Positions 50,290-60,600 of a stretch of DNA of 64,000 nucleotides are shown here, piece after piece (within the stretch, counting starts at the first letter, position 1; the number at the start of each line of letters is the position of its first letter). The position numbers and the translations under genes were made by a program. Source of the DNA: Trogon surrucura. Lineage: Eukaryota > Chordata > Aves > Trogoniformes > Trogonidae. A model generated the notes under the pieces. The model saw only the letters and a list, made by a program, of their open reading frames with translations, ran no database searches and had not been told where the DNA came from. Where the stretch lies: NCBI GenBank assembly GCA_020746105.1, contig CM036639.1, forward strand, positions 2,108,001 to 2,172,000, read 5' to 3'.

Positions 50290-50415
50290 TTAACGTCGGA
50301 TATACTTTTATATATAAAAGTATAGATTTATGTAATATGTGATACATAATACATAATACGTAATATATATATATATGTGTGTGCATTTTATATATTATTT
50401 TTTAATATATATATC
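50290..50415. repeat. AT microsatellite with a perfect 24-bp palindrome
   Basis: The block is dominated by TA, ATA and TG steps. Positions 50301-50324 form a perfect palindrome, with TATACTTTTATA as its left half. Such AT-rich palindromes can extrude cruciforms and are length-variable. Confidence 0.85.
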
Positions 50416-50699
50416 TGTCCCTTTTTCTCCCTGCTGCAGTTTTTATGGTTGTACTGAGTTTCCAGGATCGTACCTTGTCACACAGACCCCCTGGGCAGAG
50501 CAAACGTCCATGAACTATCCACCCTCCCGGAAGGGCTGACCTGTGCTCTCTGCACTGAAAAGCAGCTCCTGCCTTTCTCCGTGTGTCCTCTCCAGGCCAG
50601 TGGTGCTTTTTTTTCCCTTTTTTAACCCCAAATAATTTTTCAAAGCAGCCTCCTGGCCAGGAGTGCTGAGTGCTGGCCTTCACCAGGGCTGGCTGGGAT

Positions 50700-51010
50700 G
50701 CAGAGACCCGGGCTTGACCCCATCTCTGGTCCTTCAGGCCAAGCTGGGCTCATCTTTGGGTGAATTCATTTCAGGCTGAACTCTGTGTGAACCTGGGCCC
50801 GAGGGGAAGGGAACCCGACAGAGCAAGGCTGATGGAGGCAAGTTCTGAGCAAACCCATCAGCCTGAGTAAATATTGAACAAGTCCATGTGAAGGCTGGGG
50901 TTGAAATGGAGCTGTCAGACCCATGTAAACTGAAAGGATAGGTGAGGCCTCTGAAGAGCAAGGAAACATTTTTGTACACTCACTTTGGCAATTTTTCCTT
51001 CCACCCGAGC
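50700..51010. promoter_or_regulatory. 3' retinoic-acid enhancer region of HOXB1 (RARE, FOX and MEIS sites)
   Basis: This roughly 300-base block surrounds a perfect DR5 RARE (50777-50793), a FOX site GTAAATA (50867-50873) and a MEIS/PREP CTGTCAG (50912-50918). In mouse, a DR5 enhancer several kilobases 3' of Hoxb1 (the RAIDR5 element) drives retinoid response, including foregut expression. A FOX site beside the RARE would suit endoderm. Distance from the HOXB1 stop codon here is about 4.9 kb. Orthology to the mouse element is inferred from type and position. Confidence 0.6.
50777..50793 (-). promoter_or_regulatory. Perfect DR5 retinoic acid response element
   Basis: The minus strand reads GGTTCA CACAG AGTTCA. 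Both half-sites fit the RGKTCA consensus, with exactly five bases between, the preferred RAR/RXR arrangement. The half-site pair GGTTCA...AGTTCA is the same as in the well-known Hoxa1 3' RARE. It lies on the same strand as HOXB1. Confidence 0.75.
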
Positions 51011-51029
51011 CCTTTGCCCCAGACCTCAT

Positions 51030-53800
51030 TTCACCTGCCTGAGAGGCTAAAGCAACCCTGAAACGGCTCAGCGCTGAAATATCTGTGTTGGTGGGAGCAA
51101 ATGGCTGAAGGGCAGAGGGGTGAGCGAGGGGACAGTGCCATTGGGGTGGCCCTCGCGGTGTAACGAGCCGGTGGCATTACAGCTGAGGTCAAACATGAGA
51201 CCGCAGATCGGAGATCCCCTGCCTCAAATCCAAGTGACCTATGCGGCATCAAACCTGAAAAGTAAATATACTATATGTTTAATACAAATACAAGTGAAAT
51301 ACGTTATGTGTAAATAGATACAATCCAAATAAGCACGTGTATTCCCAGCACCCAGAACCTGGCCTGACTGTGCTGCTGGGGCTGTGGGGCAGGGGAAATC
51401 CTCGGAGACAGGCAAGGGGCGCTGGGTGCACAAGCTCTCCTGCCCAGTTGGGATCTGGGGGCAGCTCCACTCACCTAGAGCTTCACCTGACTGCAGTGAC
51501 ACCTAAAAAACATGTTCATGTCTCAATGTTGAGAAAACTTAGCAGGCATGAAAATCTCTCATGGTCTACCTGGTTTAGGGTAATTCCGTTGGCCATGTCA
51601 AGCATGTAAGCAGGTGCGGGGGCACCTTGGTGTCTTGGGGCCGCTCCCAGAATTTGAATCAAACTCTGTTTCGGTTCTGACTTGCTCTCTGATGAAGACG
51701 TCTCGCCCTCAACCTGCTCTGGTTTTGCTGAGAACTGGGGAAGGGGTGGCTGAACAAGATTTCTTTGTGAAACGAGTTGGGAGAAACCCAGAAGGCTTCT
51801 TCCTCTCTTCTCCTCCACTCCAAGACATCAAAGGCTTTTGGGGGTGGGCAGTAGCCCAACCCAGCGACAGTACAGCCACAGAGGGGGAAGTTTTGTCCCC
51901 AGACAGAGACCCTCAGAAACGCTTCACACCTTCGATACAAAGAGGCTCCAGGAGCAGCGTTAATAGCAGCCGGCAAAGCAGAGTTGAAAGTAAGGAAGTC
52001 TTCAGGGTATTATCATTTATATTTTTTTTAATAGAATGTCCTCTTCTGAGATCAAAAGGGTCTCACATTGTGAGAACAAATGCTTTAGGGAGAAGAGAAA
52101 CATTTCACACCAAGGGGTAAGGAACAGATGGCCCCAGAGTAGCCACCACACCAGGCCAGAGCGCCGGGTGTGTTACTCGAGTCTCTGCTCTGGGAGCCCA
52201 GCCAGAGGACAGGGGCTCTGGGCATCCCTTCCTCATCCCCTCCTCCCACCAAGGGCCAACAGCTCCAACACGGCGACTGCCATCAATAATTTACACGGTT
52301 ACATTTCTTTAACTGGGCATTTTCCCTTCCTTTGGGATATTAAAAGAATAAATCTCCATTAAGACGTGGCTTTGTGCGAGTGTACGGGGGGGACTTGGCT
52401 AATTTTATTGCTCATGAAAAATGCAATACCAGGGATCCACGGACACACACACATGGAGATATGGGAATATACTGAGTTATAAATAGGCACATCACTGTGT
52501 ATCTTCTCTATAAAACAAAGGAGTGTGTGTAGACCTCAAATTCCTGATAAAGCCAGACTGTGTCAGCAGGGCTGAGTATCGATAGGGACTTCTGTAAGCA
52601 AGTCTACATCAGCTCTGCACTTTCTGTGTAGTCTGTGCTGATGTACAGTGAGAAGAAACACCCGTCCGTGTCCCATATGGATCCATAAGTACCTGTGTGG
52701 GTCCTGAAGCACCAGTGCCCGCTCTTTATCTGCTTCTCTGGCTGAGCTGGACACGGGTGTCCCCCACCACCCCTCAGGAGCATCTGTTACTGGACGAGGG
52801 ACCCCCCAGCCGCGGGTGTCCTGGCGTGGCCTTTCCAGCCGGCTCCTGCTTCCCAGCAGTGGGTTTCAAGCTTCTAAGACAAAAGGGAGCGTGAGAAACT
52901 TGAAGAGAGAGCCGGGAGGGCTGTGGGGGGGAAGAGATTAGCTGTGTGCGGGGATCGTTGTTAGAGAAACACGGCCTGGCAGCCAGGGGGGGCAGCCCGG
53001 AGGGGGTTACATATGTAAGGGCGCATCGGCACCGTCTCTGCGGACTTTTCCGGAGACTCCCTTTGAGTTTCAAATGGGAGCCGGGAGCCTTTGTTGTGCC
53101 CGACACACTGACACATCCGTGCCCTGCTTTTTGTCCCGGCTTTTCCGCTCTCGCCCGGCTCTCCCGGGGCCAGCCCGGGCTCTCACCTCACCTGGGGGAC
53201 AGCTGGGCTCCGGCCCGGAGCTGGGCAGAGCCCGGAGACATAACCAAGGGGGGGAAAATCGTTTCGGAGGGGACCCACGAGCTTCCCGAAGCTCGACGCG
53301 CTGTTTCTCTGAGACAACTTAAATCACGCAGGTTCAACAAAACCTTCAACCGCGTTTGTTCGAAAGAACAGGTTAAAACGATTTGATTCACACCCAACAG
53401 GTTATAAAGTCAATCCATCTGCCTCTGCTTTTTGTGGGTTTTTGTTGTTTTTTTTTTAAACTCTCTTGATGTTTTGCAAACTGCTAGTGTAACTAAATCT
53501 TCTTTTCACCTTTTCCCCCCTCTCTTTCCCCGCCCCACCTCTTACCGCCGAGCTAATTGAATACTCAAAAAAAAAATCTTTTCTTTCTGGCAAGAGAGGT
53601 GTATTAGATGGGGAAAGATTGTATCTCCGGGGAAGAGCGATGCTCTGTCGCCCAAGGACGTGCAAAAGAGCCGGGCCGGGGCCGAGGGGCGCTGCGGGGG
53701 CCACTGGCTGCAGCTGCAGCAGGTACTTTGCTCATTCCTCGCTCCCACCGAAAAGGTTTGCAAATTTGGAGAAGCCAGAACAATAGTTTCTCCTGGCAGC
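51030..53800. other. Intergenic DNA, GC-rising toward HOXB1, no gene seen
   Basis: No coding homology is found. From about 52.7 kb the sequence becomes GC- and CpG-rich (for example 52980-53280), which probably marks the edge of the open HOXB1 domain. Short C/T-rich and poly-A/T tracts occur at 53445-53460 and 53569-53578. Confidence 0.5.
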
Positions 53801-53839
53801 CCCTCTGTTTACTTGTTTAGAAATCCCAGAGGCGTTTCG

Positions 53840-53853
53840 AGGTAAAAAGGTCA
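53840..53853 (+). promoter_or_regulatory. DR2 retinoic acid response element, HOXB1 3' early enhancer
   Basis: AGGTAA AA AGGTCA is a direct repeat with two-base spacing; the second half-site is perfect and the first has one mismatch. In mouse and human, a conserved DR2 RARE a short distance 3' of Hoxb1 is required for early neuroectodermal expression and the retinoid response. The element here is about 1.8 kb 3' of the stop codon, the expected setting. SOX-like AACAATAG (53778-53785) and FOX-like TGTTTAC (53807-53813) lie just upstream. Confidence 0.7.
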
Positions 53854-54507
53854 GAGTTATACGCGAGTTCGCTGCCTCCTCCCTCCCCGCCCCAGGACGG
53901 CTCTTGCCCCCGTCACCAGCTCCAACCCCCCGCGAACTGCTCCGGTGCGTTATTGTTATTACGGAAAACACCTTTTTTCAGGGGCCACTTTGGGATGCCG
54001 AAAGAAGGAAACAAAATTGATGCTTCATTTTGGTTTTGGGGTGGGATCAGCCTCACAGAACTGCTCGGTAGAAGTGAGAAACTCGCTTTGCGCCCCCGAC
54101 CCCAAAATCCGTTCCAGTTCACGTTGCTGCCCCAGTAATGCAGGTCTCCTTCCTTGCCGGGATGCTGCCACCGAGGAGGAGGAGGAGGATTTTCTGTTGT
54201 CATCAGGCCTCGTTGCGTTGTGACAGAACTCCACGTGGGAAGCGCCGAGTTTTTCTCCGGTCCCGGCTCCGCGATTTGCTTTAAAAGTCCCCGAATCGGA
54301 GGCCCCACCCGGCCGATGCCAAGGGGGGGTGTCGGAAGGTACCCGTAGGAAGCAGGATCGGGCGTTTTGTTTTGGAGCTTTGGCAGCAGCCGGAGACCTT
54401 TTCCTTCCTCCTCCTCCTCCTCGCTCTGAGCCCAGGCTCCCCCCTCCCCGTGTCGCACATTTCCCTGAACGGGAGTGATTTCCATTTCGCTTAAAGTCGA
54501 GAGAACT

Positions 54508-55661
54508 TTCATGTGGAAAAAGTAAACTTTATTAGACTGAGGTAGTTTCGTTTCGAGATACAGAGCACGGGGAAGGGAGTGGAGGGGAAATAGGAAATTC
54601 CAATTAAGAAACAGCTAGTTTTTCCCGATGACGTGCCTTTTTCCCTTTAAAACGACCTTTTTGACAAAAGGCGCCGTGGTTTTCAGTCCGTCCTACCCTA
54701 AAGTTTCTCGCGGGGAAGGGAAACAACTGAGCCATGGTTAAGTAACGTTGTTATCCGACTCCGATAAGCCTAAGAGGATGGGGGTGCGAGGAACCGTGCT
54801 ACTTCGCTCCAAGACTTCAGGGTACGAAGACCTAAAATAAATAGCAGTGCCGGGGGGAGCCAAGCCCCGCGGCCCCCCCGCAGCCTTGTGCCCATCCACC
54901 TTCACACCTCTGCGACAGCGACCGTTGCCCAAAGTACCCCAGGGTCAGCCTCGACTCGTTTTCTCCGCCAGCACAACCCTCCCTGCCCCAGGATGGGCAA
55001 CAGGCGCAGCCGCAGAGCGTGTAGAAAACCCTGTAAAGCAGTAATAGTGCAAAATGGTAGCAGGAGTTGCTGCTTTTTTTTTTTTTTCCCCTCGGTGTCT
55101 GGGTCTTTGCAGAAGCCTCTAGCATCTTGGGCGACTCGGATTTCATTCCGAGATACGCACAACGGTAAATAGAAGGGAAACAAAACAAAATACGCAAAGC
55201 TAGCTTTTTTTTTTTCTTTTTACAACCTCGCAGAGAGGAAAAATATATCAAATGTCGGGTTCTTGCAGGCAAAAGTCGTTGTGCACATTTTGAAAACGGG
55301 AGGAAACTAAAATCGTTTTTCAAGTTTCTGGAGTTGAAAGTGCAGTTCCTATAGGGGCTGGAGAAGGAAGAGGGAGAAACGTCCCTGAGACAAACGCCTA
55401 TTGCTAAGGATATACGAGGACACGGCTGCTCCTTTGGAGTCCAGTGTTTTACAGAGGGTCTATAAATTAAGAGACAGAAATGCGAGGGGGAGAGCTGGTG
55501 TCACGCATGTGGAGCCGCAGGGACGGCTCGCAGGGAAGCGTGGCCTTCCTCCCACGCGTGTGTGCAGACGGGGCCGTACGTGGGAGGTGCGGGTGTGTCT
55601 GTTGGGGTCTGCAAGGACCCCGAGGGCAGCCCCGGGCTGGTCCCCGCACCCCTGCGGGGTT
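54508..55661 (-). other. HOXB1: HOXB1 3'UTR (predicted)
   Basis: The 3'UTR is predicted from the TGA at 55662-55664 to just past the first AATAAA on the minus strand. No earlier AATAAA or ATTAAA occurs, giving a 3'UTR of about 1.15 kb. It contains poly-A tracts when read on the minus strand (55205-55216, 55076-55088). The end is not proven. Confidence 0.4.
54528..54533 (-). terminator. HOXB1: Candidate HOXB1 polyadenylation signal AATAAA
   Basis: This is the first canonical hexamer on the minus strand after the HOXB1 stop codon, followed by a T-rich GTTTACTTTTTCC stretch. Position is plausible for a HOX1-class transcript. Confidence 0.45.
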
Positions 55662-56576
55662 TCAGGAAGACACGGAGCTGGGGGAGGCCTCAGGTGAGGT
55701 GCAGTTGGACTGATCCGAGGCTTCACTCGCTTCCTTGGCAGACCTGGAAGCAGCAGCCGGGGCGAGACCTTCCCTTTCCCTCTTCTTCTGCTTCATCCGC
55801 CGGTTCTGGAACCAGATCTTGACCTGGGTTTCGTTGAGCTCCAGGGTAGCGGCGATCTCCACCCTTCGAGCCCGGGTGAGGTACTTGTTAAAGTGAAATT
55901 CCTTCTCCAGCTCCGTCAGCTGCTTGGTGGTGAAGTTGGTGCGGATGGTGTTGGGCTGGCCCAGCAGTCCGTACTCCGACACTTTAGCTGTTAACAGAGC
56001 AAACACCGACAGGGCAGGAGCGGCCAGAGCAATCTCCTCGCTGGGACGGGGCGGGGGGGGCTGTGGGTGCGGGTTTTCCCCCTCCCCTCCAACTCCTGCG
56101 CATTTGGTCCCTCCACCTCCCGCATCTTCGTGCTCCCCCCGAATCCTGAGCTCCCCCCGGCTTCCCAGTGCAGGGACACAACCTGGAGGGAACAGAACAC
56201 CCCGGGCTTCGCAGAGGTGCCCCCTCCTTCCCTTGCAATCATTCCCCCCAGTTCCCTGCAAACTGCCATGGGACCTGAGACTTGAGTGTGCGTGGGAAGG
56301 AGTGGAAGGGGAGGGTGACGATGGGGGGAGGGTGGAGGAGGAGGGAAGGTTGTGATTTAAGGAAGATTGTGGAGAAGGAAACTGAACAATAGGGGAGATG
56401 GAAGCTACGGCTGTGGAAGAAGCAGGAAACGCGCAGCGTTTCCTATTCCGAGTTGGGCTTAAATCGCGATTGGCCTGTGGGAAACTGAGCTCAGGGACCC
56501 TCCATCAGATGTGTCTGGAAAATCTCTAGCTGGCTTTTCCTCAGGGCTGAGTTGATGTTTGTTTGTGTATTTTTTC

Positions 56577-56607
<31 letters not shown>

Positions 56608-57376
56608 AAGACAAACCAAATCCCTCTTCCTCTGGAAGATGAGCCCAGTTACCTGGGGTACAAACCCCGGGGAAGGCAACCTTCCTTTGCCGGGCTGGGG
56701 AGCTGCCTCCTGGCCTCCCTCCTCCCCGGCCTGGGGACCTTCTCCTCCCAGCTCTGCGCTCCCCAAACTCACCTGTCTTGGGCGGGTTCCTCTTCACTTT
56801 CATCCAGTCGAAGGTCTGCGCAGTGCTGCCGTTGGGGCACGGCTCGGAGGGGCACGCAGGGTCTTTGTCCTCGTTTAAAGAAGACGAGAGATTGCTGTAA
56901 ACTCCGGGCAAGTAGCTGGGCTGCTCCTGCTCGTAAAGGTGTTGCTGCTGGTACTGCCCAGCGGCCCCGCAGAAGCTCTCCGCCAAGGAGCCGAGGTTGG
57001 ATCCCGCGTTGGGGGGGTACCCGGCCGCTTGGAAGTACGCCCCGTCCGCGTCCTGCTGGCCGAGGTAGAGCTGGTGGTGCCCGTAGCTGGGGCCGCAGGT
57101 TTGGGCCGGGTACCCGGCGGCTGGGGCAGCCCCCGCGAAGGGACCGGGGCGCCCGGACGAGGGAGGGTGGTAGCCGGGGCTCTGCTGGGGGAGGTGGGCG
57201 GCCGCGGCCACGTTCCCTCCCACGCCAAAGCGCCCGTCCCCGTGAAAAGTGTCACTGCTGGGGCTACCTGAGCAAGAGGGGAAGGAAGGGGAGCTTTGCT
57301 CTAAATGATGGTAGGCGCCCGTCCCACGGTTACAAATTGCATACTCTAAGAAGGAGTTCATCCTAGTATTGTCCAT
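55662..57376 (-). CDS. HOXB1: HOXB1, labial-class homeodomain transcription factor (two exons, complete)
   Basis: Exon 1 is 57376-56773 and exon 2 is 55987-55662, giving 309 residues (human about 301). The donor ACAG|GTGAGT and acceptor TTAACAG|CTAAAG split an Ala codon ([12 protein letters not shown]), as in other HOXB1 genes. The start [18 protein letters not shown] is typical of the paralogue group. The PBX-binding motif FDWM lies at residues 189-192, and the homeodomain at about 213-272 has [11 protein letters not shown] with Gln50 and Asn51. The tail [18 protein letters not shown] identifies HOXB1 rather than HOXA1 or HOXD1, as do the acidic [11 protein letters not shown] segment and the absence of the HOXA1 polyhistidine run. 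The protein acts in the nucleus with PBX and MEIS/PREP cofactors to specify rhombomere 4 and facial motor neurons. It is intact, with no frameshift. Neighbours are the 5' autoregulatory enhancer and the 3' RAREs. Confidence 0.97.
55776..55955 (-). other. HOXB1: Homeobox of HOXB1
   Basis: These 180 bases encode the 60-residue homeodomain. The N-terminal arm reads IRTNFT, helix 1 contains [12 protein letters not shown], and recognition helix 3 is [17 protein letters not shown]. Ile47, Gln50 and Asn51, the DNA-contacting residues of the HOX class, are all present. The whole homeobox lies in exon 2. Confidence 0.95.
55988..56772 (-). other. HOXB1: HOXB1 intron, 785 bp, with an A/T palindromic tract
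   Basis: The single intron is bounded by GTGAGT and TTAACAG. It is C-rich on the minus strand in its distal part. A run of 11 T followed directly by 22 A (56577-56609 on the plus strand) forms a self-complementary tract that would fold as a hairpin in the pre-mRNA. No exon or RNA gene is seen inside. Confidence 0.9.
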
Positions 57377-57579
57377 CTGCCACTGATGGAGGAGGGTCAG
57401 CCTGTTTTGGGGGGGATCCCGCCTGCCCTACAACCTTTAGATAGTATGTCAAAGCTGTAAAACTTCCTTCCATGCATCGCTGGCCCTCGAACCCCGCAGC
57501 CGTCGGCGGGGCCGAGGTGGGGGCAGGGGGAGGGCGGCCACGTGGTCCGGCCCCAACCCAATGAGCGAGGGACTCCTCA
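57377..57579 (-). promoter_or_regulatory. HOXB1: HOXB1 proximal promoter and 5'UTR
   Basis: This interval lies between the ATG and the autoregulatory enhancer. It contains an inverted CCAAT box (57558-57562) and a perfect E-box CACGTG (57539-57544) in GC-rich sequence. No clear TATA box is seen. The start site probably falls at about 57430-57490, but this cannot be fixed from sequence. Confidence 0.5.
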
Positions 57580-57670
57580 AGTTTGTCACATCTCTGAGCT
57601 CATCCATCAAGGCTCTGACATTTGCATGACAAAGGGGTTTCAATCAAACCCTGCCCATCAATCCGATCAC
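57580..57670 (-). promoter_or_regulatory. HOXB1: HOXB1 autoregulatory rhombomere 4 enhancer (b1-ARE)
   Basis: Reading toward the gene, the minus strand has GGATTGATGG (57664-57655), TGATTGAAAC (57646-57637), CTTTGTC (57634-57628) abutting ATGCAAAT (57627-57620), TGATGGATGA (57609-57600) and TGTGACAAAC (57590-57581). This is the architecture of the conserved Hoxb1 ARE: three PBX/HOX repeats, a SOX-OCT composite and a PREP/MEIS site. HOXB1 with PBX and PREP/MEIS binds it to maintain its own expression in r4. The octamer is canonical here, whereas the mouse version is ATGCTAAT as I recall it. Distance to the ATG is about 200-290 bases. Confidence 0.9.
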
Positions 57671-57679
57671 AACACGAAG

Positions 57680-60600
57680 ACGTCAAAATCTTTCCTCAAA
57701 GACTTTAAAAGAGAGGCGGGAGGTGGGGTGCGGGGAGGTGGAAGGGAAGAGGAGCTGGGGGAAAGAATTAGAATTATCCACGACTGTTTTAAGTGCTAAA
57801 AAGGCCCCCGAGTTATGCGATTAGCCAATTTCGGCAGAACTTCCCCTTGCCTCAACTTAAAAAAGAAGGTTTTCCCCAACCCAAGCTCCTTGTGAGAAAA
57901 AAGAAAGGCAGAGGGAAAAGAGGCAGCGAGATCTGACTACTCTTCCTCCCAAGCACAAAAGGATGCTCCTTCCTTCATTTCGAAACTTTTCGCTGGAAGA
58001 TGGTTGAACATGGTTGGTGTTTTCTGGGCTGAGGAGCCTCATAAAAGCTCCTAAGAAAAGTACGCTCCATGAGCTTTAATTTTGCCACACCGGCTTTGTG
58101 TCCAGGGCCAGCGTGGGTAAAAGCAATGTAATTAAATCAATATTCTAATGAGGCCATGAAATAAAGTTAGGAAGACAGAATGTCTTTTGTTGGAGAAATA
58201 CCATGCCCAGCTTAGCAATTAGGAATGGAACCAAAAATGATCCATGTGTCCATCAGTGTATCTTCCTACCCATCCATTCGCCCAGGCACCTACACAATCA
58301 CTACTGAAAAGAGGAAATGTTTTAAAGGCTTTAGCCAACTCTGGAACATTAAGCTCCGCTTTCCCATGGCTAACCCGGTTTGATCTTCCCTCGAATCTTT
58401 TGGCAGACTGGAGCTTTCCCCTAGCAGAGTCCAGCTGATGAGTAGGTGGAAAGACACTCACTTCAGACCAGCCACTCCACTGCTCAGAGAATGGAAACAT
58501 AGGTAGGCAACATTTATTTACTTGTTAGCAGAAGGGAGACAAGAGTACCCAACAATATGACGCCCACAGTCATTTGTTACTTGTCAGAATATTTACTGGT
58601 TATTCAGCCTCTTAGAAGAACCAGGAGGGCTCCTTCTTTTTTTTTTTTTTTCCCCCCTCTCAGGCCAAAAGTTCACTTTGAAAGGCATAAACACGTCCTT
58701 TAGTTGGTAAGTTCGGCTGATGCAACACGTTGCAGTGACATTTGTTAAGAAACTGCAACACAGGCAGCCATGGCATCAACCTTCCTCTCTCCTTTAAATC
58801 CCCCGAGAGAAAACGTGAGTTTTAGCCAATTACAACTGTTGTCCTTCATAAAAAGAATAAGGAGCAAACTATTTCCAGAGCTGCGTGCCTATTTATTCAT
58901 TTATTCTGCCGACTTTGCTGATGCTGAGATATTCAAGAAGAAAATCTTTTAGGTTACAAATGTTCTCTGAAACTGGCTGCCTCTTTTTTTTTTGTTTGCA
59001 TAAAACAACCGAAAGTGATTATAAAGATTCAAAGCAACTCTCACGTCATTCCCCTTGCAAGGGAAATCGTTTTCTAATTTGATTCCAGGAGTGCTTTTTA
59101 TATTATGTTGCACTCGCGTTTAAATGAATGTATTATATTTAAGCGATGCTTACAATAGATGATTTATGGGTGCAAAATGAAAAAAGAAAAGGATGGATGT
59201 TTATTTCATCCCTGAATCAATTGTTTCGTATTGTCTGATAATTTTCCACCGTGATCTCACTCCACTGGTACATTAAGGGGATGCTTTATGTCATTAAAAT
59301 ACAGCTGTCTGCTGGAGGTTCGGAATTAGCTCCGAGAGAGCTCACTGCTGCCGAGGTAGGGAGGGAAAAGTTTTTGCTGTACGACTCCTCTCAGCGAAGG
59401 CTGAGCCAAAGTTTAGACCCGAGGCAACTCTGAGGTGAAAGCACAGAGTTTCCTTGCTAGATGGAAAAATCGAACGGGCCGGGATCACAATTTTAGCCAT
59501 GAAATGCAGCAAATTTCCCCATCCGAGCGGTGCTCCTGGGGCTCCTGGGAGCAGCTCCAGTCCCGGCTTTGGGGCGAAAGCGAAGATACCGGTGAGATGA
59601 GTGTGTGAAGGCGGACACAGAGCCGACGAGGGCGTGTGCGGAGCTGAAGTCACTTTGGCAAAGGCTTTTTTTTCCGTCCTTCTGAGGAGATAACTGCCAG
59701 ATCGCGAAAGATGGGGTGTGGGAGCCGGTTTCCTCCCAGAAAAGGGTCGCTGCCTTCCAGCTCCTCCCTAATCAAACGTGGAGAAGGTGTGAGACCCATT
59801 TTCACTACAGACCCTCATAACCTGAGGGAGAAAGAAGTGTCACATTATTGTTAACAGCCAATCACCGGGTGAGACTAATCCTACCACTTCCACGTTTATT
59901 TCTTTAAAACTTCCTTAACGGGAAGCTGAGAGAAGGAAGGCGGTCAAAGAAAAAGGTGTAAATGGAGGTTGTCAGATTATCTGAGCTCCCAAAAATAGTT
60001 AATTAGCCTTTGATTAGATGTGTTGCTTGATTTCCACTTACGTATTGAAGGAGACAGTGATTATTCCCACCCCCTAGACCACATAACGCACCTGTTTGGG
60101 GATGCTGCTGTCTTCCATTCAATAGGATTAAAACAAAATATCTGGAGACGGATGAGAATAGGGGATGAGAGAGGAAACTTTAGCTCTTTGATGGCTGGAA
60201 AAAGAAGCTATGCTGTGCAGGATCGGGGTGGACTGGTCTCTGGGAGGCAGAGGACATCACTCCCTTGTCTGCTGGTCCAGATCTCGGGCAGGACGCTCAC
60301 AGAGTTGCTTTTCCACTCCCCGAGAGGGCCTAAAGCACTTCAGGAACTACTTCCCCCAAACCCCAGGCTTTATTTGATGACCAGATAAGAAACGAGGAGG
60401 TCATCAGCAGGATAACATCGTTTTTCCGCGGGGGACCTCTGATGCCCACAGAAAGCATCCCGTGCCCTTGGTCACTTCTTCTCCCCCAGGCAGGACGCGG
60501 TGGGACAAAACCTGCGGCGGCTCCTGGGCTCGCTGCTCGGGGCTGGAAACACCCACACACCCCTTCAGCGCTAATTTAGCAAGATCGGGCTTTTACCCCC

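Larger units (their letters stand above)
55500..57600. promoter_or_regulatory. HOXB1: CpG island over HOXB1
   Basis: CpG is frequent across both exons and the proximal promoter, for example 57090-57240 and 57470-57560, against a CpG-poor intergenic background. Boundaries are approximate and judged by eye. Confidence 0.55.

Noticed and set aside
56459-56772. Extension of HOXB1 exon 1 frame into the intron
   Set aside because: The frame runs on past the GTGAGT donor and includes low-complexity lysine/phenylalanine runs. Splicing to the homeobox exon is required for a HOXB1 protein.
55924-56878. Long plus-strand open frames across HOXB1
   Set aside because: They are antisense shadows of GC-rich HOXB1 exons and intron and contain no domain.
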